From Anaerolineae bacterium (GTDB taxonomy: Bacteria > Chloroflexota > Anaerolineae > Aggregatilineales > Phototrophicaceae), in the NCBI GenBank assembly GCA_019912965.1, contig JAIOHM010000221.1, positions 53,538-117,537 of the forward strand: DNA of 64,000 nt, written 5' to 3'. The notes under the pieces were generated by a model, which was not told the origin of the DNA, made no database searches, and was given only the letters and a program-made list of their open reading frames with translations. Made by a program: the position numbers and the translations under genes. Of the stretch, positions 1-7,982 are shown in pieces (position 1 is the first letter of the stretch; the number at the start of each line of letters is the position of its first letter).

Positions 1-47
1 CCATAACCGATACAATCTGGTTAAAGTCACAGATTCTAACAGGTGAT

Positions 48-620
48 ATGAACAGCATCCCGATTGTCCGCCAAGAAAAAATTATCCGCTGGCTGGCGGA
101 GGAAAATCCGCTTTCGATTGATGAACTCGCGCGGCGGTTGAATGTTTCCAGTATGACGGTGCATCGGGATGTGGATGCGCTGGTTCGTCTGGGGCAGGTG
201 ACGAAAGTACACGGCGGGGTGAAATTAGGGCAGTCCACGACCCAATCGACGCCACAGATGCCGACCTGCCGCTTATGTAACAGCGCCATCCCGGAACGCA
301 CCTCGGTGATTTTGAATCTGCCATCCGGCGAAACGCTGGAAGCCTGCTGCCCACACTGCGGCCTGATGCTGGCGGAAAGCAAACATCCCACCTCCATCCT
401 GATGAAAGATTTTATCTACGGACGGATTGTGAACGGATTACAGGCGGCGTTTTTGGTGGGGTGCGAAATCAAGCTGTGCTGTCTACCGAACGTGATCTGC
501 TTCGCCAGCATGGAAGATGCGACCCGTTTTCAGATGGGGTTTGGGGGCTGCGTGATGTCCTTTGGTGAGGCACAACATACGCTCATCAACGACCATCTCA
601 AAGTGGTGCATGAGCATTAA
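48..620 (+). CDS. DeoR-type HTH regulator with Cys-rich C-terminal domain
   Basis: A 190-residue protein. Residues 5-60 form a DeoR-family winged helix-turn-helix: a recognition-helix segment LNVSSMTVHRD followed by the wing around 'VTKVHGGVKL'. The usual sugar-phosphate effector domain of DeoR proteins is missing. The rest is a short Cys-rich domain with C74 and C77 (CRLC), C100, C101 and C104 (CCPHCG), then C139, C144, C145, C151 and C168. This spacing looks like the metal-binding fold of NosL- or TRASH-type domains, so I infer a metal- or redox-sensing transcription factor. ATG at 48 is the first start after a frame stop and gives the HTH its normal N-terminus. It stands alone; the next 450 bases hold no convincing gene. 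The fold is clear for the HTH, and the ligand is a guess. Confidence 0.8.
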   Translation: MNSIPIVRQEKIIRWLAEENPLSIDELARRLNVSSMTVHRDVDALVRLGQVTKVHGGVKLGQSTTQSTPQMPTCRLCNSAIPERTSVILNLPSGETLEACCPHCGLMLAESKHPTSILMKDFIYGRIVNGLQAAFLVGCEIKLCCLPNVICFASMEDATRFQMGFGGCVMSFGEAQHTLINDHLKVVHEH

Positions 621-680
621 ATACGGATTCACCACAGTCCCGCAAGCGGGAGGCTTCGCACAGGACACAGATAGAGTTGG

Positions 681-931
681 CTAGTGCAAGATCACGGTAT
701 TGATCAGCGCACTTGCCACTTCGCTGTCGAAGTTGGCAAATGCCAGCCGCACCGTCGCCGTCAATTGATAGCTCACTTAATACGGCAGATAATCCACATT
801 GCCTGCAATTCGCCGGCGATAACCGACAAACCACTCGGACGATACACGCAGACTACCGAGCAGCATGCCACCACCGCGCCCGCACCTGCGACCCCACCGC
901 CGGGCGATGTTTTTGATTCGGTTTTATCCAT
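681..931 (-). pseudogene. Possible decayed minus-strand gene in a 448-bp gap
   Basis: The 621-1068 stretch has no confident gene. On the minus strand an ATG at 931 opens 52 codons (MDKTESKTSPGGG...) and stops at 773. In the +1 neighbouring frame the reading continues to a stop at 681 with a plausible protein C-terminus (SYQLTATVRLAFANFD...). The two pieces together look like a small frameshifted gene. No family is recognised and the evidence is only the protein-like composition of the tail. Confidence 0.2.
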
Positions 932-970
932 TATCGGCGCACTTCGGTCATGATTTTTGCAGTTTTACTC

Positions 971-986
971 AGTGGCAGGTGTCATG
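971..986. promoter_or_regulatory. Weak TGTGA-N6-TCACA-like palindrome
   Basis: AGTGGCAGGTGTCATG shares the CAGGTG core and the GTG/TCA arms with the perfect palindrome upstream of ppdK at 19898. It lies about 85-100 bp before the start at 1069. Two positions of each half-site deviate, so it may be chance. Confidence 0.25.
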
Positions 987-1068
987 TTGCGAAATCTAAA
1001 GGAAATACAAAGTCCAATCAGAATTACACTATAAAAAGCTATTCACAAACCATAAAGGAGCTACCCCT

Positions 1069-1482
1069 ATGAAGGAAATTGGAAGCGAAACCATTCTTGC
1101 ATCAGAAGAATTTATCACTGTCAAATATCTTCCGGAACGCGGAATTATTTATCACACCATCCACAAACCAATAACAGGTAAACCGTTACACAATATATTG
1201 GATAAGGCAGCGGAGTTTCTTAAAGAACAGGGTGTAAGAAAATGGTTGTCTGATGATCGTAAAAATGGTCCGATTCCCCCGGAAGATGCTCTATGGGGTA
1301 GAGATTGGAATCAACGTATGATTAAAGCCGGGTGGAAGTATTGGGCAATTGTCGTTCCTGCTGAAATCCATTCGGCTGGTGCACTCTCACCCGTAATTGA
1401 CGAATTGTATGAGCTTGGCTTGCGTATGAGGGTGTTTTCGGATCTCGAAAAGGCATTTGAGTGGTTAGATAGCATGGAATGA
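1069..1482 (+). CDS. SpoIIAA/STAS-like small protein of unknown function
   Basis: A 137-residue soluble protein that starts with an AGGAG ribosome site 8 bases before the ATG (aaaggagctaccccATG). The alternating beta-alpha pattern (a strand at 'GIIYHTIHKP', a helix at 'KPLHNILDKAAEFLKEQG', a strand at 'YWAIVVP', and a C-terminal 'LEKAFEWLDSM' helix) matches the STAS/SpoIIAA-like fold of small proteins seen singly or as stress-related partners in many bacteria. There is no conserved catalytic motif and no signal peptide. An IS630 remnant follows at once, and the gene has no operon partners. The function is unknown. Confidence 0.75.
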   Translation: MKEIGSETILASEEFITVKYLPERGIIYHTIHKPITGKPLHNILDKAAEFLKEQGVRKWLSDDRKNGPIPPEDALWGRDWNQRMIKAGWKYWAIVVPAEIHSAGALSPVIDELYELGLRMRVFSDLEKAFEWLDSME

Positions 1483-1561
1483 CGCACAGCGAATAATTTA
1501 TAGAAGTTACGCAGTTGAAGCAAAATCTCGCTCAGACAAGGGGTTTATGGAGTTTGCGAAA

Positions 1562-1955
1562 TTAAACCGGATACAGGCCGACATAACGCAGTAAATCCAA
1601 AGAACCGTGCTGAAACTGAGACAACCAAGCGGAAACAGCGGCTTGCAAGCCTGTCCAATCATCTGCCCAGGAATGGAGATGCAACACGTCCTGATACAAC
1701 CAGCGCCACAGCTTTTCAATGGGGTTCGTCCAAGGGGTATAAGTGGGGAGAAAGAGCAATTCCAGGCGGGTTTGGTGAAAAGCATGGATCGCGTGGCGTA
1801 CCGCCTGCTCTGACAGCCTATCCGTCGCCCAATCTCGTCCACTTTGAGCTGTTCTTCTGCGCCCGCCGCACCGTAAAGCCATTGCTTGACTTTAGACTCT
1901 GCCGCAGCCCTGCTCGTTCTTCATCTGTGAGTGATCGTGCATACAGTGGTTTCAT
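1562..1955 (-). pseudogene. IS630-family transposase remnant (internally deleted, frameshifted)
   Basis: On the minus strand an ATG at 1955 starts a typical IS630 N-terminus (MKPLYARSLTDEERAGL... NGFTVRRAQ). The reading then changes frame and jumps through the second HTH helix ('EQAVRHAIHAFHQT') straight to the C-terminal DDE part 'LLFLPTYTPWTNPIEKLW', ending at 1562. An intact IS630 transposase has roughly 330-350 residues, so about two thirds, including the first two catalytic aspartates, are missing. Terminal inverted repeats could not be recognised. The element is dead. Confidence 0.8.
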
Positions 1956-1986
1956 GCCTCAATTTGCCACTCTTCATTCAACCCCT

Positions 1987-3327
1987 TTACTCTGACCCTG
2001 CACTAGGCATTGACTCCGACTGAATACCCCACGCGCTTATCAACAGCAAAATGGTCATAACTACGCCGCCGATTGCAAACGGCGCGGATGATCCCTGCAT
2101 CTGGAAAATCAGGCCGCCAAGCAAGGGGGCGGCGGCATTGGCAAGGCTGACGAAGGCCGCGCTTAAGCCGAGAATCGTCCCATACTCCTGACGGCTGACT
2201 CGTTTGGTCATCAAGCTGTTGAGGCCGGGGCGAATCAAACCCGCGCCGACGGAAACAGGCACAATCCCGACCAGAAACCACAGCAAGCCGCCGATGCCTC
2301 GATTATCTTCGGTGGGCAGCGTTATATCAATTTGGCCGATGATGGCCTCGGTGGCATCCGGCGCGAGGGCTTCCAAGTCATGCTGCGCTTTGTTGCGGAT
2401 GTAAAAGGGATGGGGCTGTTCCGGCGTGAAGGCGATGAAGATGAGGCCGATTGCTAAAAATGCCAGCGCCGCCAGCACCAACTTGCGTTCGCCATATTTG
2501 CGGCTGAGGCGTCCGATCAAGCGCACCTGCACCCATACCAACACAAAACCGACGAAGATGAACACCAGCGCGTTGCCCTGTCCCAATAATCCCAAGCGGC
2601 TGAGGGTGAACAGACCCAGCAAACTCTCGAAAGCGAAAAAGACGATCTGCTGCGAAAACATCAGCGCCAGCAGCCAGTTGATTTGTGGGCGGCGCATCAT
2701 GTTTAGGGAACTGGTCAGCACATTAAGGCGTTTGCCCATTTGCCCCCGGCGTTCGGGCGGCAGCGTTTCGCGGAAGCTGAACAATGTCAGCAAAATGGAG
2801 ACGAAAGAATAAGCGGCGGCGATCAGGGCGGGCGTGCCGAGGCTATCGGAGACTTCCAGCGAGAACAAGGCGATGGCTGGCCCGATGATGAACCCCAAAC
2901 CGAAAGCCGCGCCTGTTAAGCCCAAGCCCTGCGCCCGATTGCTTTCGTCGGTCAGGTCGGTGATGGCGGCCTGCGCGGTGGAGAGATTCGCGCCGAACAG
3001 CCCATCGACGATGCGCGAAAGAATCACCATCGACAGCGAATTCGCGCCCGCCAGCATCAAAAAGCTGATGCAAGTGGTGATCTGACTGATGAGCAGCAGC
3101 GGTTTGCGCCCGTAACGGTCAGACAGCGCGCCCATGACCGGGACGCCGATCAACTGCGACAGGGGAAAGGCCGCCGCGACCAAACCGATTTCCAGCGGGG
3201 ATGCGCCGAATGCGGCTGCGTACAAATGTAAAAGCGGCAGGATAATCGTCAGTCCCAACACATCTACAAAGGTGAGGACGAAGATGGGCATCACGCGCGA
3301 GAAATTGAGTCCGGTGTTAGATGTCAT
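1987..3327 (-). CDS. MFS efflux transporter, TetA-like (DHA1 family)
   Basis: A 446-residue major facilitator with about twelve hydrophobic segments, acting in the cytoplasmic membrane as a proton-driven exporter. Motif A, GALSDRYGRKPLLL, sits in the loop after the second segment. Motif C-like glycines 'GLTGAAFGLGFIIGPAIA' are in segment five, the mark of drug/H+ antiporters of the tetracycline-resistance type. One loop between segments 8 and 9 (HPFYIRNKAQHDLEAL...) is longer than in TetA and lies outside the membrane core. The ATG at 3327 (MTSNTGLNF) is chosen over an upstream one at 3372 because it directly precedes the first membrane segment. It is divergent from the next gene, with 113 bp between the starts. 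The substrate is unknown. Confidence 0.85.
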   Translation of the reverse strand: MTSNTGLNFSRVMPIFVLTFVDVLGLTIILPLLHLYAAAFGASPLEIGLVAAAFPLSQLIGVPVMGALSDRYGRKPLLLISQITTCISFLMLAGANSLSMVILSRIVDGLFGANLSTAQAAITDLTDESNRAQGLGLTGAAFGLGFIIGPAIALFSLEVSDSLGTPALIAAAYSFVSILLTLFSFRETLPPERRGQMGKRLNVLTSSLNMMRRPQINWLLALMFSQQIVFFAFESLLGLFTLSRLGLLGQGNALVFIFVGFVLVWVQVRLIGRLSRKYGERKLVLAALAFLAIGLIFIAFTPEQPHPFYIRNKAQHDLEALAPDATEAIIGQIDITLPTEDNRGIGGLLWFLVGIVPVSVGAGLIRPGLNSLMTKRVSRQEYGTILGLSAAFVSLANAAAPLLGGLIFQMQGSSAPFAIGGVVMTILLLISAWGIQSESMPSAGSE

Positions 3328-3440
3328 AGTTGCTGTCTGAATAGATAGACGAAATCCGGCAAATAGTAACACAGTGCCGGTTGACTATGCTCCTAAAATG
3401 GCTCTAAACTGGAACAAATTATCTATCTGAGGGATTGGAT

Positions 3441-4652
3441 ATGCTGGATGGGTTGGATGACATCAAGTGGGGGGAACTCACACACGCCTATGGCTCGGCG
3501 GCGGATGTGCCGGATTTGATTCGGCAGTTGTTGAATGATGATGAGGAAACGCTGGAAGAAACCTTCGAGGGGCTGTTCTCCAACATTTGGCATCAAGGAA
3601 CGGTATACGAAGCCAGCGCCTATGCTGTGCCATTTTTGATCGAACTGGTGCAATCGGAAACGGTGCTGATGCGCGAGGGCATCCTCAGTTTGCTCAGTTG
3701 TATCGCCAGCGGCAGATCCTATTATGATGTGCATACCCGTACCCCGGAAGAACGCGCCAAGCCGGAAATGCAGGCCAAAATAGCCGAGGAAAAGAAGTAC
3801 GAGCGGGCAGCCCATGAAGCGGTTCGCAAAGGCATTCCGGTTTATCTGCGTTTGTTGGGACATCAAAATCCGGGGATACGGACGCTCGCGGCGGAAGTGC
3901 TGTCACAGTTTCCTGAAGATGGAATTCAAATTATTCCAGCGGTACGGACTGCGATACAAAACGAGTCTGCATCAACGGTTCAAGCGGATTTTCTGGCGCA
4001 TCTGGGAACCCTGCTCTCCAAAACCAGCAATCTTCCACAGGACGAAATCGATGCCTGTGTGCGGCTACTGGATGGACTGCTTGGGGCGCAAAACCCACCC
4101 GTTGCGCGGCTTTCGGCAGCGGTCACACGGACGCAGCAAGCGAAAGCCAATACGCCCAATGAGGCTGTTGATATTTTGGTAGAGGCGTTAGTTCATGAGG
4201 CAGCTTATAAACCGACTGGTCAACAGCCCACTTTCTTTTCGATGCTTTATTCGACTCAGCCCGTTATTCGTGAGTTGGGGGCGATGCGCGGCGTCCCGGT
4301 TATGAGCCGCATTCTGGCAGCGGCAACCAATTCGCAAACTGTGCATGAGTGCGGGCGCGATCTGTTAGGGATGGTTTTTGAGGATGTCGATTTAAGCAAT
4401 TGGGGGACGGCGACCCAGCGCAAGGATGGCGTTCGGCACATTGAATACTGGTATTATTTCAGGCCAGCGCCGCCTATCCCACCGCGTTCGCCTTCGCTTA
4501 CAGGGCTCCAACAGCAGGCATTGAAAGCTGTTGTGGAAAGCGATGTGTTTTGGGAAACCGTTAGCAATTTATTGAGTCTGTTTGGCCTGCCGACTGAACG
4601 CGAGGCATTGCGGACTTTCGTGCGGGATGCGGTGATTAGCGACAGTAACTAA
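3441..4652 (+). CDS. HEAT-repeat-like protein of unknown function
   Basis: A 403-residue soluble protein. The first 60 residues carry the conserved block 'HAYGSAADVPDLIRQLL' and 'IWHQGTVYEASAYAVPFLIEL', found in a widespread family of bacterial HEAT/armadillo-like proteins, some of which are encoded near toxin-immunity loci. Further helical repeats follow ('VYLRLLGHQNPGIRTLAAEVL'). There is no signal peptide or catalytic motif. The ATG at 3441 is preferred over a TTG six bases upstream because GAGGG precedes it at a fitting distance. It converges with the next gene, and a GC-rich hairpin repeat lies between them. A protein-protein interaction role is inferred from the fold only. Confidence 0.75.
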   Translation: MLDGLDDIKWGELTHAYGSAADVPDLIRQLLNDDEETLEETFEGLFSNIWHQGTVYEASAYAVPFLIELVQSETVLMREGILSLLSCIASGRSYYDVHTRTPEERAKPEMQAKIAEEKKYERAAHEAVRKGIPVYLRLLGHQNPGIRTLAAEVLSQFPEDGIQIIPAVRTAIQNESASTVQADFLAHLGTLLSKTSNLPQDEIDACVRLLDGLLGAQNPPVARLSAAVTRTQQAKANTPNEAVDILVEALVHEAAYKPTGQQPTFFSMLYSTQPVIRELGAMRGVPVMSRILAAATNSQTVHECGRDLLGMVFEDVDLSNWGTATQRKDGVRHIEYWYYFRPAPPIPPRSPSLTGLQQQALKAVVESDVFWETVSNLLSLFGLPTEREALRTFVRDAVISDSN

Positions 4653-4670
4653 AGCAACGGTCAATTTTAC

Positions 4671-4713
4671 CCCTAACCCCAGCCCTTCCCCCGCACGCGA
4701 GGGAAGGGAGCAA
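4671..4713. repeat. Dispersed C-rich hairpin repeat, copy 1
   Basis: 'cccctaaccccagcccttcc' is followed by a stem CCCTTCCC / GGGAAGGG around a short loop, ending in 'gggagca'. It lies between converging genes. A second copy of the same layout (acccccagcccctctcc ... ggagaggggagca) occurs at 63587-63615. It may serve as a terminator but lacks a T-run. Confidence 0.65.
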
Positions 4714-4724
4714 AATGAATTCAT

Positions 4725-5459
4725 TCAGCTTGTAGAGCTTTGGGTGTTGTTTGCGCGGTTTTGGGGTTCAGCAAAATCGGCTTTGGTTGTTGGTAAGTCG
4801 GTTTCGGCCAGATGCGATTCGGCGTTGATGACGTGGCTTTCGCGGCGAAGATACTGCGCCAACAGTTTGACGTAATGCAGATTTTTGCCGAGGTCGTAAT
4901 TCTCGAACAAGGCATTGCCTTTGCTATCAATGCGAATGAGGGTGGTATCGGCATCAAGGCGCTGCAACCGAATCTCAATGCGCGAAAAATCGACTGGATC
5001 GGGAATGCCTAACGTCTTGATGTACAAGCCTGCCCGAATGCTGCCCATCTCGCGGTCGGTTTCGTACAGGCGCAAATATTGTTTCTTCGCCAGCAGCGAT
5101 TCGAGCCGCAGCAGGGGGTCATCCGGCACCGGCACGTTCTGACCATCCAGCGTTTCCAGCGCATCAAGGGTTAAATCAAAGGCGGCGTTAAATGGCAGAT
5201 CGATTTCGACGGTGCGCTGCTGCCGCGAATCGAGGCTGTCATCGGCCTGTTTTTTGTCGAGCATGGTGCGCTGCTGTAAATAGCTGCGGGCGATTGGGCC
5301 AGTGGCCGCCAGCGCCGCCGTCAAAGCTGCACAAATGACCGTGTAAAGCAAACGCTGATCCAGTTCCAGCCTGAAAGCGATCATCAGCATATAAAAGAAA
5401 AATGAAACCAGCGCGGTGAATCCGGCGACCATTGTAATACTGCGATTGGTTTGAGTCAT
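4725..5459 (-). CDS. Membrane-anchored protein of unknown function
   Basis: A 244-residue protein with two N-terminal membrane segments (about residues 9-27 and 35-55: 'MVAGFTALVSFFFYMLMIAF' and 'VICAALTAALAATG'). A charged linker and a mixed alpha/beta cytosolic domain follow (residues about 85-200), with 'IEIRLQRLDADTTLIRIDSKG'. ATG at 5459 is chosen because an upstream start would add 41 residues of poor, Cys/Pro-rich sequence overlapping the intergenic region. It follows another unknown gene in the same direction (59 bp gap) and the two probably form a transcription unit. No family is recognised. Confidence 0.65.
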   Translation of the reverse strand: MTQTNRSITMVAGFTALVSFFFYMLMIAFRLELDQRLLYTVICAALTAALAATGPIARSYLQQRTMLDKKQADDSLDSRQQRTVEIDLPFNAAFDLTLDALETLDGQNVPVPDDPLLRLESLLAKKQYLRLYETDREMGSIRAGLYIKTLGIPDPVDFSRIEIRLQRLDADTTLIRIDSKGNALFENYDLGKNLHYVKLLAQYLRRESHVINAESHLAETDLPTTKADFAEPQNRANNTQSSTS

Positions 5460-5517
5460 GATGCGCCCTTGTACGCTATTTAGCTCACTATACGCGCAAA
5501 TCAGCGCGGCGTTGCGG

Positions 5518-6093
5518 TCAGGCGGTTTGCTGCCCGCTGCGTTCGGCGTAAAGCTGGGCAAAATCCAGCAGGGAGTTGACATCAGTGATGTACTTCTGGA
5601 TTTCGGCAGCTACATCGCACGCGCGTTTACCATCCAGCGTCGGCAGTTCCACCTGCATACCGGAGTCATTGCTCATTAAACCTGCCCAGCGGTCGATATG
5701 CTGGATGGCGCGGCGGATGTCGCGGACTGTGCCGAGGATATAACCTTCGGGCGTGTAGGAGGCCAGCGAGAGTGTGGCGGTATCGGCCTGAATGGTGTCG
5801 TGAGCATTCGCAATGCAGGCACGCATGTGCTTCATCAAATCGCGGAGTTTTACGGGGTCTTTGGTGCTGACCGGATTCAGTAGATGAACCGTGCCCGTAC
5901 CCGGCAGGCTGTGGATGATCTGGGTATAGACACTGATAGCAGTATAGGCCAGCTTAATTTTTTCGCGCAGCGCACCATACAGCACCGTGCCGATGAATTT
6001 TTCCGGCGGCAGGCGCATCCAGCGATAGCGCGTTTCGTCGTGCAGGGCGGCCATTACAGTCACATCCTTGCCAAAGTACTTTTGTACCTGCAT
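5518..6093 (-). CDS. Hypothetical protein
   Basis: A 191-residue, mostly helical soluble protein. GGCGGAAGG lies just before the ATG at 6093 (MQVQKYFGKDV), which supports this start over the ATG 21 bases upstream. No membrane segment, signal peptide or catalytic motif is visible. It precedes the two-TM protein at 5459 in the same direction, so a joint role is possible. The family is not recognised. Confidence 0.65.
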   Translation of the reverse strand: MQVQKYFGKDVTVMAALHDETRYRWMRLPPEKFIGTVLYGALREKIKLAYTAISVYTQIIHSLPGTGTVHLLNPVSTKDPVKLRDLMKHMRACIANAHDTIQADTATLSLASYTPEGYILGTVRDIRRAIQHIDRWAGLMSNDSGMQVELPTLDGKRACDVAAEIQKYITDVNSLLDFAQLYAERSGQQTA

Positions 6094-6196
6094 GGTAAAC
6101 CTTCCGCCTAACAAAAAACCAACACGGAGGAATGAGTTATGCTGTTTACCGCTGAAGCCGGAAAAATGATGTGAAAAGTTTGTGAATTCGAACCGA

Positions 6197-7849
6197 TTAG
6201 CGTTTCTTCCGATTCTGCCCCTTTTCAGCTTTAGCGAGCGTAACGGTGATTTTGTGGTTGCGGATGCGGGTTGCTTTCAAGGCGTTTATAACCTGCTGCG
6301 CTTGATTGCTGGGCACATCCACCAGCGAGAAGTGATCGTAAATTTCAATCGAGCCGATGGAACGTCCCGGAATATCGGCCTCGTTGGCGATTGCGCCGAC
6401 AATATCGCCGGGGCGTACGCCTTCTTCGCGCCCTACATCAATGTAAAGGCGGGTCATGCCGTGCTCTGGCCCCATGCGGTTGTCATCCTTGCGCCGCTTG
6501 GGGGGCCGTTTCGCGCCGGATTTTTCCGGTTCATCGGGTTCAGCCAGCTTGTCTTCGGTTTCGTCCGGGGCTGCGCCTAACAACAGTTTGAAAGCAGCGG
6601 CGGCTAAATCCGTCGGGCTGTATTCTTCACCCAATTCCTCGGCCATGATGACATAGGGTTCTAAACCCTGTTCGGCAATGGTTTCGCGCAGGGTTTCCTT
6701 AAAGCGTTCGCGGCGGCGGGTGATGACATCGCCAATCGTGGGTAAACGCATCCGCTGGATTGAACCGGATGTTGTCCGCTGGATGGCATCCCATAAACGG
6801 CGTTCGCGGGGTGTCACCAGCGAGATGGCGGTGCCACTGCGTCCGGCGCGTCCGGTGCGTCCAATGCGATGTACGTAACTTTCCAGTTCCAGCGGCAGAT
6901 CATAATTGATGACGTGTGAAACATGCTCGACATCTAACCCGCGCGCAGCGACATCGGTTGCAATCAGCAGTTCCATTTGCCCGCTGCGAAAGCGTGCCAT
7001 CACCCGGTCGCGCTGTACCTGATTGAGATCACCATGCAGGGTTTCAGCGGCGAAAGCGCGGGCGGTCAGGCGCTGCCCCAGCGAATCGACTTCCAGCTTG
7101 GTGCGGCAGAAAACGATAGCGGCGGTGGGGGTTTCATAATCCAGAATGCGGGTGAGTACTTCCAGCTTGTCGCGCTTGCCAACCTCGTAATAAATCTGGC
7201 GGATTTGCGAAACGGTCTTTTGTTCAGCCGCAACCGTGATGCGCTTGGCATCGTGCATGTAGCGGCGGGCAAGGGCGGCAATCGGTGCGGGCATCGTGGC
7301 GGAAAACAACGCCGTCTGTCGGGTTTCTGAGGTTTCCTTCAGAATCGTTTCGATGTCCTCGATGAAGCCCATATTCAACATTTCGTCGGCTTCATCCAGA
7401 ATAACTGTCCGCACAGGGGCTAATTGCAGGGTTTTGCGGCGGATGTGGTCGAGGATACGCCCCGGCGTCCCAACCACCACCTGCACACCGCGTTCGAGCG
7501 CGCGGAGTTGGCGTTCAATCGGTTGGCCGCCATAGACGGGCAGCACCGAAACCCGATGATACTTGCTGTAGGACTGAAAGGCTTCCGCCACCTGAACGGC
7601 CAGTTCGCGCGTGGGAGTCAAAACCAGCGCCTGAGTCGCGCGGACTTTGGGGTCCAGTTTTTCGATGATGGGCAAGGCAAAGGCGGCGGTTTTACCGGTT
7701 CCGGTCTGCGCCTGAGCAATCACATCCACGCCTTCCAGCATCAGTTGAATGGTCTGTGCCTGAATAGGGGTGGGTTCTTCGTAACCTAATTCGGTAACGG
7801 CTTTAAGCGTAGGTTCGCTTAAACCGAGTTCTGCAAATGATGAAACCAT
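6197..7849 (-). CDS. deaD: DEAD-box ATP-dependent RNA helicase (DeaD/CsdA/DbpA type)
   Basis: A 550-residue superfamily 2 helicase that unwinds RNA duplexes in ribosome assembly or mRNA turnover, often cold-induced. It has all the core motifs: Q motif 'ELGYEEPTPIQAQTI', motif I AQTGTGKT, Ia 'PTRELAVQV', motif II DEAD (VLDEADEMLNMGF), motif III SAT, and motif VI HRIGRTGRAGR. The C-terminal domain after about residue 470 ('MTRLYIDVGREEGVRPGDI') is a DbpA-type RNA-binding domain, as in CsdA and DbpA, with an acidic-basic linker 'KRPPKRRKDD' before it. ATG at 7849 follows GGGAAAG at ribosome-site distance. It has its own promoter region (a TTGACA at 7900-7895 on the minus strand) next to a perfect hairpin. 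Confidence 0.93.
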   Translation of the reverse strand: MVSSFAELGLSEPTLKAVTELGYEEPTPIQAQTIQLMLEGVDVIAQAQTGTGKTAAFALPIIEKLDPKVRATQALVLTPTRELAVQVAEAFQSYSKYHRVSVLPVYGGQPIERQLRALERGVQVVVGTPGRILDHIRRKTLQLAPVRTVILDEADEMLNMGFIEDIETILKETSETRQTALFSATMPAPIAALARRYMHDAKRITVAAEQKTVSQIRQIYYEVGKRDKLEVLTRILDYETPTAAIVFCRTKLEVDSLGQRLTARAFAAETLHGDLNQVQRDRVMARFRSGQMELLIATDVAARGLDVEHVSHVINYDLPLELESYVHRIGRTGRAGRSGTAISLVTPRERRLWDAIQRTTSGSIQRMRLPTIGDVITRRRERFKETLRETIAEQGLEPYVIMAEELGEEYSPTDLAAAAFKLLLGAAPDETEDKLAEPDEPEKSGAKRPPKRRKDDNRMGPEHGMTRLYIDVGREEGVRPGDIVGAIANEADIPGRSIGSIEIYDHFSLVDVPSNQAQQVINALKATRIRNHKITVTLAKAEKGQNRKKR

Positions 7850-7900
7850 GTTGGCTTTCCCGGCTGTTATTGATGCCACAAGTTTACATCAGTTTGTCAA

Positions 7901-7938
7901 GAGAAATGAGTGTCAGTACGCGATGACACTCATTTCTC
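7901..7938. terminator. Perfect 15-bp hairpin between GH3 gene and helicase gene
   Basis: GAGAAATGAGTGTCA at 7901-7915 is the exact inverse of 7924-7938, with an 8-base loop. It follows the end of the beta-glucosidase operon and precedes the helicase start. No T-run follows on the minus strand, and a TTGACA box abuts it. It could therefore be a terminator, an mRNA-stabilising end or an operator for the helicase. Confidence 0.5.
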
Positions 7939-7982
7939 AGACGGTCGCCGGTAATTCGTAATGCGTTTTGTAACTTTACCTG

